Below are positions 27,543 to 36,284 of a stretch of 52,249 nt of DNA, piece by piece. Origin of the DNA: Actinomycetes bacterium (GTDB lineage: Bacteria > Actinomycetota > Actinomycetes > JAHEKZ01); assembly GCA_027118455.1 (NCBI GenBank), contig JAJAYZ010000023.1, positions 1 to 52,249 of the forward strand. The letters are read 5' to 3'. Within the stretch, counting starts at the first letter, position 1. Each line of letters begins with the position of its first letter. A program made the position numbers and the translations under genes. The notes under the pieces are model-generated. The model was not told where the DNA came from. It did not search any database and worked only from the letters and a program-made list of their open reading frames with translations.

Positions 27543-28415
27543 ATGGGCGAACCAGCGATACGCACTGCAGGACTCACCAAGCACTTCGGTGATGTCGTAG
27601 CACTCGACGGGCTCACGCTCGAGGTTCAACAAGGCGAGATCTTCGGCTTCCTCGGCCCCAACGGTGCTGGCAAGAGCACGACCACCCGGCTGCTGCTCAA
27701 CCTGATCCGGCCAACGGCTGGCGAGGCTCAGATCATGGGTATCCCCGTGTCCGACGTAAAACGGGTCCACCGCCACGTCAGCTACGTGCCTGGTGACGTC
27801 GCGCTGTGGCCGCAGCTGATCGGAGCCGAGACGCTGGAGCTGCTGGGCAACATCTCCGGAAGCGTGGAATCTGCATTTTGGGACACCCTGATCGAGTGAC
27901 TGCATCTGGATCCGAGCAAACGCGTCCATTCGTACTCCAAGGGGAACCGGCAGAAGATCGCCCTGGTCGCAGCATCCATGACCCGGCCGGATGTCTTGCT
28001 GCTCGACGAACCGACAGCAGGGCTCGACCCACTGATGGAGGAGCAGTTCTAAGAGCTGGCGCAGGAAGCCTCAGGTCGCGGGCAGACGATCTTGTTGTCG
28101 TCGCACATCCTCGACGAGGTCGAAGACCTCTGCCACCGCGTTGCCATCCTGCGCGAAGGCCGTCTCATCGAGGTGGCGACCCTCGACCAACTTCAGGAGC
28201 TCGGCACCACTGTCTTCGACATTGACCTAGACGGTGTCGCTCCCTCATTCGACGGTGTTGACGGCGTGGTGCAGGTCGAGGCGCGCGGGGACGGCGTGAG
28301 TATCACCGTCAAAGGGTTGCCGGCGCCCCTGTTGCAAGTGCTCGCCACTCTGCCGGTGCTGCACGTGCGCACCCATACGCCTTCGCTGGAAGAGATCTTC
28401 CTCAGCTACTACTGA
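27543..28415 (+). pseudogene. Broken ABC transporter ATP-binding gene (two in-frame stops)
   Basis: A continuous frame of about 290 codons encodes a DrrA-like ATPase. It has Walker A GPNGAGKSTTTRLLLNL, signature [14 protein letters not shown], Walker [26 protein letters not shown] and a C-terminal DrrA domain ending LEEIFLSYY. TGA at 27897-27899 ([15 protein letters not shown], probably Arg CGA) and TAA at 28050-28052 (MEEQF-stop-ELAQEA, probably Gln CAA) interrupt it. Reading is otherwise in frame, with no indels. Internal restart at 28092 would lack Walker A and B. A Shine-Dalgarno (CTGGAGG) remains before ATG 27543. Confidence 0.92.
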
Positions 28416-28426
28416 TCGCAGATGCG

Positions 28427-28855
28427 GTGTGCGCCGTCCTGCGGCTGTTCTGGCGACTGATGCGTCGCGGCATCGCCCTGCTCGGTCTGGGCATTGGCGC
28501 CTACGTGCTCGTCGAGGCGGTCTCGTACGTGCAGACCTACTCCGATCAGGCATCCCGACTATGCCTGGCTGACTTTGGCGGCCAACCGGCAGCGCATGTT
28601 GCAGGGGATCCCGCACGCGGTCGAGACCGTCGGCGGTTTCGTCGTCTGGGACGGCGGACGCGCCAAGTTGACAGCCGTCGGCCCTGCCTTGGACCTTCCC
28701 GGGTGGCTGATCGGCCTCTCGCCGTTCTACCACCTGGCCCTGGTGCCTGTTGCCGACTACGCCCTGACCCGGGGGTGGTGATGACCGCACTGGCCGTCGT
28801 CGCGGCCACCGTTGGTTGGGTCGCCTTCAACCACCGCGATCTCGTTGGCGGGTAA
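28427..28855 (+). pseudogene. Remnant of the matching ABC exporter permease
   Basis: The piece starts VLRLFWRLMRRGIALLGLGIGAYVLVEAVSYVQTY, a first membrane helix. It then shifts frame to RQRMLQGIPHAVETVGGFVVWDGG, jumps to LIGLSPFYHLALVPVADY, and shifts back to TALAVVAATVGWVAFNHRDLVGG, the typical C-terminus of large polyketide-exporter permeases. Those normally exceed 500 residues, so roughly 350 residues of the middle are gone and two frameshifts are present. It is the partner of the broken ATPase just upstream, so the whole exporter is dead. Confidence 0.8.
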
Positions 28856-28859
28856 ACCA

Positions 28860-28888
28860 TTGGCGAAGTGGTATCACTTTGATACCAT
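28860..28888 (+). promoter_or_regulatory. Promoter with palindromic operator of the second toxin-antitoxin pair
   Basis: TGGTATCACTTTGATACCA (28869-28887) is a perfect 8-bp inverted repeat around CTT. It occupies the spacer between TTGGCG (28860-28865, -35) and TACCAT (28883-28888, -10), 17 bases apart. The -10 ends 7 bases before ATG 28896, giving a leaderless transcript. This is a textbook layout for autorepression by an RHH antitoxin. Confidence 0.75.
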
Positions 28889-28895
28889 CGGGCTC

Positions 28896-29102
28896 ATGGC
28901 CATGACACTGCGAACCGATGACGAGCTCGATGCTGCCCTTACCGCTCTGGCGGAGGCGGAGGGGCTTTCGCGACAGGAGGTCGTTCGACGGGCTGTGCTC
29001 GACCGGCTTGCCCACCTGGAGCACCAGATCGCGGTTGAGAGCAGCGGGCACTCGCAGGCAGAGAAGTGGCAGAGCCTGATTGACCGGCTCGGATCGGTGT
29101 GA
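28896..29102 (+). CDS. Ribbon-helix-helix antitoxin of a Doc-type pair
   Basis: A 68-residue protein: MAMTLRTDDELDAALTALAEAEGLSRQEVVRRAVLDRLA is a CopG/Arc-like strand-helix-helix. The C-terminal part (SSGHSQAEKWQSLIDRLGSV) probably contacts the toxin. ATG 28902 is an alternative start. It ends within the toxin's GTG start (4-bp overlap) and should bind the palindrome upstream. Confidence 0.85.
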   Translation: MAMTLRTDDELDAALTALAEAEGLSRQEVVRRAVLDRLAHLEHQIAVESSGHSQAEKWQSLIDRLGSV

Positions 29103-29467
29103 CCACCTATCTCTTCGTCGAGGATCTCCTCAGGCTCACCCAGATACTCGGTGCTGGCCCGGTTCGTGACGTCGGGCTGCTCGACTCGGCTGCCGCTCGA
29201 CCGCCGTCGAGCCCCTTCGGTCAAGATGCCTATCCATCCGTGCCCGAGAAGGCGGCGGCGCTCCTGCACTCCGTGGCGGCCAACCACCCACTGGTGGATG
29301 GCAACAAGCGACTCGCCTGGCTGGCGGCTGTCGTCTTCCTCGACCTCAACGGCTGGGACGTCGGCATCGATGAGGACGAGGCTTTCGACCTGGTGATAGA
29401 CGTTGCCTCCGGAGCCGGTGACCTGCCGAAGCTCGCTCAGCGGCTCCGTCCGGTCCAACGCGGCTGA
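29099..29467 (+). CDS. Fic/Doc-family toxin
   Basis: A 122-residue protein with the length of phage P1 Doc. The Fic-fold active motif reads HPLVDGNKRLAWLA (residues about 63-76): catalytic His, acidic Asp and the GNKR phosphate loop. An N-terminal VEDLLRLTQILGAGPVRDVGLLDSAAARP segment is typical of Doc proteins. Doc phosphorylates EF-Tu; other Fic enzymes AMPylate. The loop here fits Doc. Intact, with cognate antitoxin immediately upstream. Confidence 0.9.
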   Translation: MTTYLFVEDLLRLTQILGAGPVRDVGLLDSAAARPPSSPFGQDAYPSVPEKAAALLHSVAANHPLVDGNKRLAWLAAVVFLDLNGWDVGIDEDEAFDLVIDVASGAGDLPKLAQRLRPVQRG

Positions 29468-29524
29468 GGAGATCAGCGGCATCCCGATTCGGCCACTTGC
29501 GCATTGGCTGAGAGAATCAGGACT

Positions 29525-30838
29525 GTGAGCTACCCCTACGAGGCACCGGCGTCAGCCGACCTCTTCGCCCGCGCCCAGGCCGTCACCCCAGGGGGTGTGA
29601 ACTCACCCGTCCGGGCCTTCCGAGCAGTGGGCGGGACGCCTCGGTTCATGGTCCGCGGCGAGGGTCCCTACCTCTGGGACGCCGACGACCGGAAGTACGT
29701 TGACCTTGTCTGCTCGTGGGGGCCGATGATCCTGGGCCACCGTCACCCCGCTGTGCTCGGTGCCGTCGAGCAGGCAGTCAGTCGCGGGTTCACCTTCGGG
29801 ACGCCTGGGCCGGGAGAGGTCGAGCTCGCTGAGCTGATCGTCGGGCGGACTCCCGTCCAACAGGTGCGCCTTGTCTCCAGCGGCACCGAAGCCACCATGT
29901 CGGCGATCAGGCTCGCGCGCGGGTTCACCGGCCGCGCAAAGGTGGTGAAGTTCGCCGGCTGCTACCACGGGCACGTCGACTCGCTACTGGTCGCAGCAGG
30001 TTCGGGCGTTGCCACGTTCGGGCTGCCCGACACTCCTGGTGTCACACCCGGGACGGCAGCCGACACGATCGTGCTCGCCTACAACGACGTCGCCGCGCTC
30101 GAGCGGGTGTTCGCCCAGGTCGGCAACAAGATCGCGTGTGTGATCACCGAAGCGGCGGCTGCGAACATGGGTGTGGTTCCACCTGCGTCGGGGTTCAACG
30201 CTCGGATCTTTGAGTTGTGCGCGCAGAACGGGGCACTCTTCATCAGCGATGAGGTCATGACGGGGTTCCGGGTGAGCCGATCCGGATGGTTTGGGCTTGA
30301 GCCCGTAACGCCTGACCTCATGACCTTCGGCAAGGTGATGGGCGGCGGGCTGCCGGCCGCGGCCTTTGGTGGCCGCGCCGACGTCATGGAGCACCTGGCA
30401 CCGCAGGGAGCCGTCTACCAGGCCGGAACACTCGCAGGTAACCCGATCGCAGCCGCCGCCGGCGCCGCGACGCTCGGGGCGCTCGACGACTCCGTGTACG
30501 CCATGGTCGACCGGCAGTCCGCTGAGGTCTCTCAGGCGGTGTCGAAGGCGTTGTCAACTGCCGGAGTGGCGCACCGCGTCCAGAGTGCCGGGTCGCTCTT
30601 CAGCGTCTTCTTCACCGATCGCCAGGTTGTCGACTACTCGGGTGCACAGGCGCAGGAGGCCTTCCGCTACAAGGCGTTCTTCCACGCCATGCTTGCTGCC
30701 GGCGTCTATCTGCCCCCGTCGGTGTTCGAGGCGTGGTTTCTCAGTGCTGCCCATGACGACACGGCGATCTCGCAGGTGATCGACGCCCTCCCCGCTGCCG
30801 CCGCTGCTGCCGCCGCTGCAACACCGGACTCGGCATGA
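29525..30838 (+). CDS. hemL: Glutamate-1-semialdehyde 2,1-aminomutase
   Basis: A 437-residue PLP enzyme making 5-aminolevulinate from glutamate-1-semialdehyde. [47 protein letters not shown] and [19 protein letters not shown] (Lys270, Schiff base) identify it. The C-terminus ends in a run of alanines ([16 protein letters not shown]). GTG 29525 has GAGAAT 7 bases upstream, a possible leaderless box. It starts an operon continuing through a histidine phosphatase and cytochrome c biogenesis genes. Confidence 0.96.
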   Translation: MSYPYEAPASADLFARAQAVTPGGVNSPVRAFRAVGGTPRFMVRGEGPYLWDADDRKYVDLVCSWGPMILGHRHPAVLGAVEQAVSRGFTFGTPGPGEVELAELIVGRTPVQQVRLVSSGTEATMSAIRLARGFTGRAKVVKFAGCYHGHVDSLLVAAGSGVATFGLPDTPGVTPGTAADTIVLAYNDVAALERVFAQVGNKIACVITEAAAANMGVVPPASGFNARIFELCAQNGALFISDEVMTGFRVSRSGWFGLEPVTPDLMTFGKVMGGGLPAAAFGGRADVMEHLAPQGAVYQAGTLAGNPIAAAAGAATLGALDDSVYAMVDRQSAEVSQAVSKALSTAGVAHRVQSAGSLFSVFFTDRQVVDYSGAQAQEAFRYKAFFHAMLAAGVYLPPSVFEAWFLSAAHDDTAISQVIDALPAAAAAAAAATPDSA

Positions 30839-31482
30839 GCGAGCACACTGTCGTCCACCTATTGCGCCATGGCGAGGTGTGCAACCCCGAGGGTGTTCTC
30901 TATGGCCGACTCCCCGGATACCGCCTCTCCGAGCTCGGACGCGTGATGGCCGAGCGCGTGGCTGAGCACCTCGCCGGCGTCGACATTGCGCACGTTGGGG
31001 CGTCCCCGCTCGAACGTGCCCAGGAGACGGCCAAACCCATCGCGGATGCGCACGAGCTTCCTATTGCCGTCGATGGCAGGCTGATTGAGGCGGACAACGT
31101 CTTCGAGGGGCTGACCTTCGGTGTCGGCGACGGAGCGCTTTCGCGTCCGCGCCACTGGAAGTACCTGCGCAACCCGTTTCGTCCGTCGTGGGGCGAGCCG
31201 TACAAGGGGCAGGCGCTACGCATGATGGGTGCGATGGCAACGGCGCGCGACGCTGCGCGTGGCCACGAGGCGCTTCTCGTCAGCCATCAACTTCCGATCT
31301 GGACCACCCGCACCCATGTCGAAGGCCGCAGGCTCTGGCACGACCCGCGCAACCGCGAGTGCTCGCTGGCCAGCTTGACGTCGTTCACCTACCGCGGTGA
31401 CGAGATCGTGGCGGTCACCTACAGCGAACCGGTTCGCGACCTGCTTCCTGCCGCTGTGAAGAAGCAGAAGTCAGGGGCCTGA
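30835..31482 (+). CDS. Histidine phosphatase (phosphoglycerate mutase-like) family protein
   Basis: A 215-residue protein. [27 protein letters not shown] contains the catalytic RHG motif at about residues 10-12. [25 protein letters not shown] (acid Glu region) and [10 protein letters not shown] (second His) complete the active site. A conserved member sits between hemL and the cytochrome c genes in many actinobacteria (Rv0525). Its true substrate is unknown. ATGA overlap with hemL. Confidence 0.92.
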   Translation: MSEHTVVHLLRHGEVCNPEGVLYGRLPGYRLSELGRVMAERVAEHLAGVDIAHVGASPLERAQETAKPIADAHELPIAVDGRLIEADNVFEGLTFGVGDGALSRPRHWKYLRNPFRPSWGEPYKGQALRMMGAMATARDAARGHEALLVSHQLPIWTTRTHVEGRRLWHDPRNRECSLASLTSFTYRGDEIVAVTYSEPVRDLLPAAVKKQKSGA

Positions 31483-31483
31483 G

Positions 31484-32071
31484 ATGCGCCGAACGACGAG
31501 TGTGTGTATCGCGGTTTTACTCGCGGCACCGCTACTCCTGTCCCTGGCCGGCTGTACGGGAAGCGACGCGCAGGTCGACTCCAGCGGTGGTCAGGGTTTT
31601 GTCGCTGGTGACGGTTCAGCGCAGGTGATCGATAGCGCGGACCGGGAGGCAGCGCCCGATCTTGTCGGAACCACGCTGAACGGTGACGATCTGGCGCTGT
31701 CCGGCTTCGCCGGTGACGTTGTCGTCCTCAACCTGTGGGCTTCTTGGTGCGGCCCCTGCCGGGCGGAGGCACCCGCCCTGCAGCAGGTATACACCGACTC
31801 CCGCAAGATGGGTGTCGAGTTCCTAGGGATCAACAGTCGTGACCAGGAGGCGGCGGCGGCCGCCTTCGAGAAGAACTTCGGCATCACGTACCCGAGCCTG
31901 GTCGACGAGTCTGGTGAGTTGCAGCTGGCCTTCCACGACTCAGTTCCTGCTAGCTCGATCCCCTGGACGCTGGTGATCGATCGCGACGGACTCATTGCCG
32001 CCCGCGTCGTTGGCCCCACGACGTACTCGCAGCTCTCGGACCTCGTCGACGAAGTCGTTGCGGAGCGTTGA
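31484..32071 (+). CDS. TlpA/ResA-like thiol-disulfide oxidoreductase lipoprotein
   Basis: A 195-residue exported thioredoxin-like protein. The signal peptide ends LLSLAGC (lipidated Cys24). The redox site is [18 protein letters not shown], followed by [31 protein letters not shown] and the cis-Pro in SIPWTLVID. It should reduce apocytochrome c CxxCH cysteines outside the membrane, taking electrons from CcdA encoded next (stop/start overlap TGATG). Confidence 0.95.
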   Translation: MRRTTSVCIAVLLAAPLLLSLAGCTGSDAQVDSSGGQGFVAGDGSAQVIDSADREAAPDLVGTTLNGDDLALSGFAGDVVVLNLWASWCGPCRAEAPALQQVYTDSRKMGVEFLGINSRDQEAAAAAFEKNFGITYPSLVDESGELQLAFHDSVPASSIPWTLVIDRDGLIAARVVGPTTYSQLSDLVDEVVAER

Positions 32072-32829
32072 TGCTCACGGTGCTGCTCGTAGACCCTGCG
32101 GAGACCGTCGTTGGGGGTTCGCTGCTGCTCGCCGCGGTCTTTGCCTTCGCAGCAGGAGTCGTCTCGTTCGCCTCGCCTTGCGTGCTGCCCTTGGTACCGG
32201 CGTATCTCTCGTACGTCACCGGCATGATTGGCATCGACCTCGGCGAGGCCAAGCGCGGACGTCTCGTGTTCGGCACCGCCCTTTTCGTCGCTGGTTTCAG
32301 CGTCGTCTTCGTCTCTTACGGCGCGCTTTTCGGGGGTCTTGGCTCGGTGCTATTTGAGTACACCGACGTCATCACGCGGGTGCTCGGTGTCTTCACCATC
32401 GTCTTCGGTCTTGCCTTCATGGGTTTGATTCCGTGGATGAACCGGTCATGGAATCCCACGAAGAGCACGTCCATGGGGCTCGTCGGTGCGCCGCTGCTTG
32501 GTGTTCTCTTCGGCCTGGGGTGGACGCCATGTGTCGGCCCAACACTTGCAGCCGTCCAAGCCCTAGCGATCGACTCAGCCAGCGCCGGTCGCGGAGCAGC
32601 ACTGGCAGCCTTCTACTGCATCGGCCTGGGCCTGCCGTTCCTGTTGGTTGCCTTCGCGTTTCGCAGGGCATTCGGTGCGATGAGCTGGATGAAGCGTCAC
32701 TACACCCTGTTGATTCGGATTGGCGGCGGGATGCTTGTGCTGCTCGGCGTCCTCATGGTGACCGGCCAGTGGGCCGAAATTTCGATCCAGCTTCGCATCT
32801 GGACCGCTGGTTTCGGGGTGCCGTTCTGA
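32071..32829 (+). CDS. ccdA: Cytochrome c biogenesis protein CcdA
   Basis: A 252-residue, six-helix membrane protein that carries reducing equivalents from cytoplasmic thioredoxin outwards. Its two redox cysteines lie in [16 protein letters not shown] (helix 1) and [11 protein letters not shown] (helix 4). ATG 32071 overlaps the TlpA-like gene's stop; the stop overlaps resB's start. Together these supply electrons for haem attachment. Confidence 0.95.
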   Translation: MLTVLLVDPAETVVGGSLLLAAVFAFAAGVVSFASPCVLPLVPAYLSYVTGMIGIDLGEAKRGRLVFGTALFVAGFSVVFVSYGALFGGLGSVLFEYTDVITRVLGVFTIVFGLAFMGLIPWMNRSWNPTKSTSMGLVGAPLLGVLFGLGWTPCVGPTLAAVQALAIDSASAGRGAALAAFYCIGLGLPFLLVAFAFRRAFGAMSWMKRHYTLLIRIGGGMLVLLGVLMVTGQWAEISIQLRIWTAGFGVPF

Positions 32830-34430
32830 TGCCAACTGACGCGATCAACGCGCTCAAGGCTGCGGACTCTGAGGCCGCGCCATCCCATCAGCCCACCCTC
32901 GGTTTCGTCGGTGGCCTCCGTTGGATGTGGCGTCAACTGACGTCCATGCGGACGGCGCTGATCCTGCTCTTCCTGCTGGCGCTCGGTGCCGTGCCGGGAT
33001 CGATCTTCCCCCAGCGCGGCGCGTCGCCTCTCCGAGTTGGCGAGTACCTTCAGGACCATTCGACGGCCGGACCCTGGCTTGACCGGTTCGGGCTCTTCGA
33101 TGTGTACGCGTCCTCGTGGTTTGCAGCTATCTACCTGCTTCTGATGGTGTCGCTCGCGGGATGCATCCTTCCGCGCTGCATTCAGCACGGGCGCAACCTC
33201 CGGTCGGTGCCACCGGCGACACCGCGCAATCTCGCGCGAATGCCAGAACATCGCACGTTCACCACTGATGCCACCGAGTCCGAAGTTGTGGACGCGGCGG
33301 AGGCTTCGCTGCGAAGCGCACGCTTTCGGCTCCGGCCACGCACGGCACCCGGCACGGACGCCAGCAGCATGGCAGCAGAGAAGGGCTACCTGCATGAGCT
33401 GGGTAACCTGGTCTTCCACGTGTCACTGCTGGTCTTGCTCGTTGGCGTTGCGTGGGGATCGTGGTTTGGGTACCACGGCACGGTGGTGATCGTTGAGGGA
33501 GACGGTTTTGCCAACACGCTCACGCAGTACGACGACTTCGTCCCTGGGCGTGGTTTCTCAACGAGCATGCTCGCGCCGTTTTCGTTCACCATGGACCAGT
33601 TTGATGCTCGGTTCCTCAAGGACGGTCCCAACCGCGGACAGCCCGATCAGTACACCGCTGACGTGACCTACCGCGTGAACCTTGACGCCGATCCGCGGCA
33701 GCAGCAGCTTCAGGTCAACAAGCCCCTCAATGTGAACGGCACCAAGGTCTTCCTGCTGGGCCATGGGTATGCGCCTGTGTTCACCGTGCGCGATGGCAAC
33801 GGCGACGTCGCCTGGTCCGGTGCTGTGCCGGCGCTTCCGCAGGATCCATCGTTTACCTCCACCACGGTAGTGAAGGTGCCGGACGCCCAACCGGAGCAGC
33901 TGGGCTTCAACGTGACTGTCACGCCGACGCCGCCGACGCAGGTCGACCCGACCACCGGTCCCCGGTCGATCTTCCCTGAGGCCAACGATCCGCGCGTCTA
34001 CCTCGGTGCCTGGGCTGGTGACCTCGGGCTCGACTCCGGCGTCCCGCAAAACGTCTACCAGCTCGACAGCTCGGCGATGGAGCAGCTCGGCCGCGAAGAC
34101 CTGGCCGTCGGCCAGACCTGGAAGCTGCCGGACGGGCGCGGTTCGATCACCTTCGACAGGCTCGCAGAGTTTGCCAACGTTCAGGTGGCCTATGACCCGG
34201 GACGCTGGCTGGTGCTGCTGGCCGCCGTGGCGGCGATCATCGGGATTTCGCTGTCGCTGCTGATCCGCCGCCGCCGGGTCTGGGTGCGCACGAGCGTCGA
34301 TGGGCAGGGACGTACCCTCGTCGACGTGGCCGGGCTGGCCCAGACCGAGTGGGCAGCCTTGGCCCAGGAGGTGGATGCTGTGGTAGCGAGCCTGCCGGGC
34401 GCGCAGACGGCCGTGGAGGAGCAGAAGTGA
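32829..34430 (+). CDS. resB: Cytochrome c biogenesis protein ResB
   Basis: A 533-residue membrane protein of System II. Helices occur near residues 37-57 (RTALILLFLLALGAVPGSIFPQR), 95-115 and 190-210 (LGNLVFHVSLLVLLVGVAWGSWFGYHG). A large extracytoplasmic domain (about 215-450) and a last helix before the basic tail (VLLAAVAAIIGISLSLLIRRRRVW) follow. His residues in the third helix are where haem is handled in the family. With CcsB it forms the haem export and cytochrome c synthase complex. Confidence 0.94.
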   Translation: MPTDAINALKAADSEAAPSHQPTLGFVGGLRWMWRQLTSMRTALILLFLLALGAVPGSIFPQRGASPLRVGEYLQDHSTAGPWLDRFGLFDVYASSWFAAIYLLLMVSLAGCILPRCIQHGRNLRSVPPATPRNLARMPEHRTFTTDATESEVVDAAEASLRSARFRLRPRTAPGTDASSMAAEKGYLHELGNLVFHVSLLVLLVGVAWGSWFGYHGTVVIVEGDGFANTLTQYDDFVPGRGFSTSMLAPFSFTMDQFDARFLKDGPNRGQPDQYTADVTYRVNLDADPRQQQLQVNKPLNVNGTKVFLLGHGYAPVFTVRDGNGDVAWSGAVPALPQDPSFTSTTVVKVPDAQPEQLGFNVTVTPTPPTQVDPTTGPRSIFPEANDPRVYLGAWAGDLGLDSGVPQNVYQLDSSAMEQLGREDLAVGQTWKLPDGRGSITFDRLAEFANVQVAYDPGRWLVLLAAVAAIIGISLSLLIRRRRVWVRTSVDGQGRTLVDVAGLAQTEWAALAQEVDAVVASLPGAQTAVEEQK

Positions 34431-35416
34431 GTAGCCAGACATGGGCCCACATCAGTAACGGGCTGGTCTACAGCACGATCGTCGTTCTTGCTGTCGCGTT
34501 GATGGCCTTCGCGGCCGACCTGGCCGTCGGGACGGGGCGTAAACGCTCTGACCTGGCCAAGCAGCGTAGAAGCTCCCTTGCTCGCCAGTCTGTCGGCACC
34601 AGCGGCGACACCGCCTTGGTCGCCGCTGCCTCCCCCGAGACCGCCGCCGAGCAGCGCTGGGCGCGCGTCGGCGTCTCCCTCACCGGTCTCGCAGCCGCGC
34701 TCGTCGTTGCCGCGGTGATCACCCGGGGAATCTCGGCGCAACGCCCGCCCTGGGGCAACATGTATGAGTTCACCCTCACCGCGGTCGCGACCTTGCTGGT
34801 GATCTGGGTGGCGATGCTTCCCAAACGTCCAGAGTGGCGTGACCTCGGGGTGATCGTTGTCCTGTTCAACGTGCTCCTGCTCGGCGTTGCCGTCCTGGTC
34901 CTGTACCGGGAGTCGGCCGAGCTCGTCCCGGTGCTGAAGTCCTACTGGCTGTGGATCCACGTGACCGCCGCGATCATTGCCAGCTCGGTCTTCACCGTGG
35001 GGTCGCTGGCCTCGGTGATGTACCTGTTTGCTGAGCGGTACGAGCGACGTGATATCGCTGGGCAGACGGGCGGCGTCAGAGATGCCATTGGTTCGCGCCT
35101 GCCGGGATCTGACCAGTTGGACAAGGTGGCGTACCAGACGATCGCTTTCGCCTTCCCGCTCTGGTTCTTCGCGGTAGTTGCCGGAGCCGTCTGGGCCGAG
35201 GACGCCTGGGGCCGCTACTGGGGCTGGGACCCGAAGGAGACTTGGGCCTTCGTCACCTTGGTGATCTACGCCGCTTACCTGCACGCACGGGCGACTGCCG
35301 GTTGGCGAGGGCGACCGGCTGCGATCATCGCCATCATTGGGCTGGCGGCGTTCTTGTTCAGCTACTTCGGCGTGAACATCTTCTTCGTCGGCCTGCACTC
35401 GTACGGCGGTGTCTGA
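34427..35416 (+). CDS. ccsB: Cytochrome c biogenesis protein CcsB (CcsA/ResC type)
   Basis: A 329-residue membrane protein with about eight helices. The haem-handling WWD domain appears as VWAEDAWGRYWGWDPKETWAF near residue 262. Conserved histidines are in WIHVTAAII and YLHARATAGWRG, with the final NIFFVGLHSYGGV matching the family C-terminus. GTG overlaps the resB stop. It is last in the hemL-phosphatase-tlpA-ccdA-resB-ccsB operon and is followed by strong hairpins. Confidence 0.95.
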   Translation: MSSQTWAHISNGLVYSTIVVLAVALMAFAADLAVGTGRKRSDLAKQRRSSLARQSVGTSGDTALVAAASPETAAEQRWARVGVSLTGLAAALVVAAVITRGISAQRPPWGNMYEFTLTAVATLLVIWVAMLPKRPEWRDLGVIVVLFNVLLLGVAVLVLYRESAELVPVLKSYWLWIHVTAAIIASSVFTVGSLASVMYLFAERYERRDIAGQTGGVRDAIGSRLPGSDQLDKVAYQTIAFAFPLWFFAVVAGAVWAEDAWGRYWGWDPKETWAFVTLVIYAAYLHARATAGWRGRPAAIIAIIGLAAFLFSYFGVNIFFVGLHSYGGV

Positions 35417-35442
35417 CCAGCCGCTGCCCCTGCCTCGCTGAA

Positions 35443-35517
35443 CGATGACCACGTGACGTGATCATCGTGCGCAAAGGTGGCGGTCGACCGCCACGTTAGC
35501 CCCCCTGACGCCACCTT
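35443..35517. terminator. Composite hairpins between convergent ccsB and a small gene
   Basis: Three overlapping inverted repeats are visible. CGATGACCACGT (35443-35454) pairs with ACGTGATCATCG (35456-35467), one mismatch. GTGGCGGTCGACCGCCAC (35477-35494) is a perfect palindrome. AAGGTGGCG (35474-35482) pairs with CGCCACCTT (35509-35517), using the same bases as the palindrome's left arm. The last two exclude each other. The position suits a bidirectional terminator; there is no long T-run. Confidence 0.65.
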
Positions 35518-35536
35518 GGGTTCGGTGATTGCGCTC

Positions 35537-35761
35537 TCAGGTAGCCGGCGGTTCGTCTCGCTGTTCGTGCTGGCGCTCGCGTTGCTGCTGCTCCCACAGC
35601 TGGGCGTCGAGGTCGCGCAGGAACTTGGGATCGTCGTCGGGGGCGACCGGACGGCGGCCGAACCCGCGCCCTCCACCACCTTCGCCGCGACGCTGGATCA
35701 TTCGGATCGTGAGATAGATGACGATGCCCAGGAGGACGACCGCCAACAGAAACCGTGGCAT
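35537..35761 (-). CDS. Small single-span membrane protein
   Basis: A 74-residue protein. An N-terminal transmembrane helix (MPRFLLAVVLLGIVIYLTIRMIQRR) is followed by Gly/Arg-rich and acidic cytoplasmic sequence (PVAPDDDPKFLRDLDAQLWEQQQRERQ). ATG 35761 is preceded by AGGAGGT at ideal spacing, which rules out the longer upstream reading. Resembles the small conserved proteins seen after ccsB in actinobacteria. Function unknown. Confidence 0.85.
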   Translation of the reverse strand: MPRFLLAVVLLGIVIYLTIRMIQRRGEGGGGRGFGRRPVAPDDDPKFLRDLDAQLWEQQQRERQHEQRDEPPAT

Positions 35762-35882
35762 GGCGCCCACCTCCTGTCGGTCGCGGGGTCGTACCGATCT
35801 CGCGTCCCCTGTCCTGCCAGGGTAACCGCAGGTGGCAACCAGTGCAGTCGGAGGTCGAGCGCAACTTCCTCGTTCGGCTCGG

Positions 35883-35933
35883 AAAAACGCCGGCACCTCC
35901 GGGCACCGAGCGGAGGCTGGGCGGCGGAGGTGC
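35883..35933 (-). terminator. Intrinsic terminator of the 44-residue gene transcript
   Basis: On the minus strand GCACCTCCG (35933-35925) pairs with CGGAGGTGC (35901-35893), and a CGGAG/CTCCG pairing can extend inside. It is followed by CGGCG and TTTTT (35887-35883). This is one of the few classic hairpin-plus-T-run terminators in the window. It lies 97 bases after the stop of the small gene at 36030. Confidence 0.65.
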
Positions 35934-36029
35934 TGGTTGGGGGTTCTCCAGGAGAGGCCCCGGGAGTCTCTCGGGCGGCTAGTTAAGAGGACGCAACCGA
36001 AGAGAGGTCGTAGTGTCAGCGATGTCAGG

Positions 36030-36164
36030 TCAATGCGAGCGACCCTTCAGGGCCGTGCGCATCCGCTGGAAGGTGGTCGGGCCCTGGTGGCGGGCCCGCA
36101 ACCGGTCCGCTTCAAGTTCAAGCACGCGGACGTGGGCGCGAGCGATCTCGAGTGATGGGACCAT
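36030..36164 (-). CDS. Small conserved-looking protein, 44 residues
   Basis: The minus strand from ATG 36164 reads MVPSLEIARAHVRVLELEAD, then RLRARHQGPTTFQRMRTALKGRSH-stop. It forms an amphipathic, heptad-like helix (L-E-I-A-R-A-H-V-R-V-L-E-L-E-A) with a basic C-terminus. GGAG lies 9 bases upstream of the ATG, the upstream region is AT-rich, and a T-run terminator follows, so it looks like a complete transcription unit. It is divergent from the Lrp/AsnC gene. The family is not recognised; a regulator-linked or nucleic-acid-binding small protein is possible. Confidence 0.65.
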   Translation of the reverse strand: MVPSLEIARAHVRVLELEADRLRARHQGPTTFQRMRTALKGRSH

Positions 36165-36284
36165 GATTCTCAACTCCATAAACTTTCTCTTCGATTCGAG
36201 GCCCTGTTGGGCCCAATGATTAACATACTAAGGCGCCGACCCAGGTTTGTCCAATGAATATAAGCCAGCTAGGGGGTTAACACC
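36165..36284. promoter_or_regulatory. AT-rich divergent promoter region
   Basis: This 120-bp spacer is the most AT-rich part of the window, with GATTAACATACTAAG and GAATATAAG. On the minus strand TTGGAC and TTAGTA are 17 bases apart and could drive the 44-residue gene. GGCCC-TGTT-GGGCC forms a small hairpin at 36201-36214. It probably contains binding sites for the Lrp/AsnC protein encoded to the right. Confidence 0.4.

Noticed and set aside
34190..35452. Minus-strand open frame of 420 codons over resB-ccsB
   Set aside because: Antisense shadow of membrane-protein codons; composition unlike a real protein.
35477..35986. Plus-strand open frame of 169 codons after ccsB
   Set aside because: Covers the hairpins, the well-initiated small membrane gene on the other strand and a terminator; no recognisable protein features.
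36013..36219. Plus-strand open frame of 68 codons
   Set aside because: The minus strand here encodes a better supported 44-residue protein with Shine-Dalgarno and terminator.
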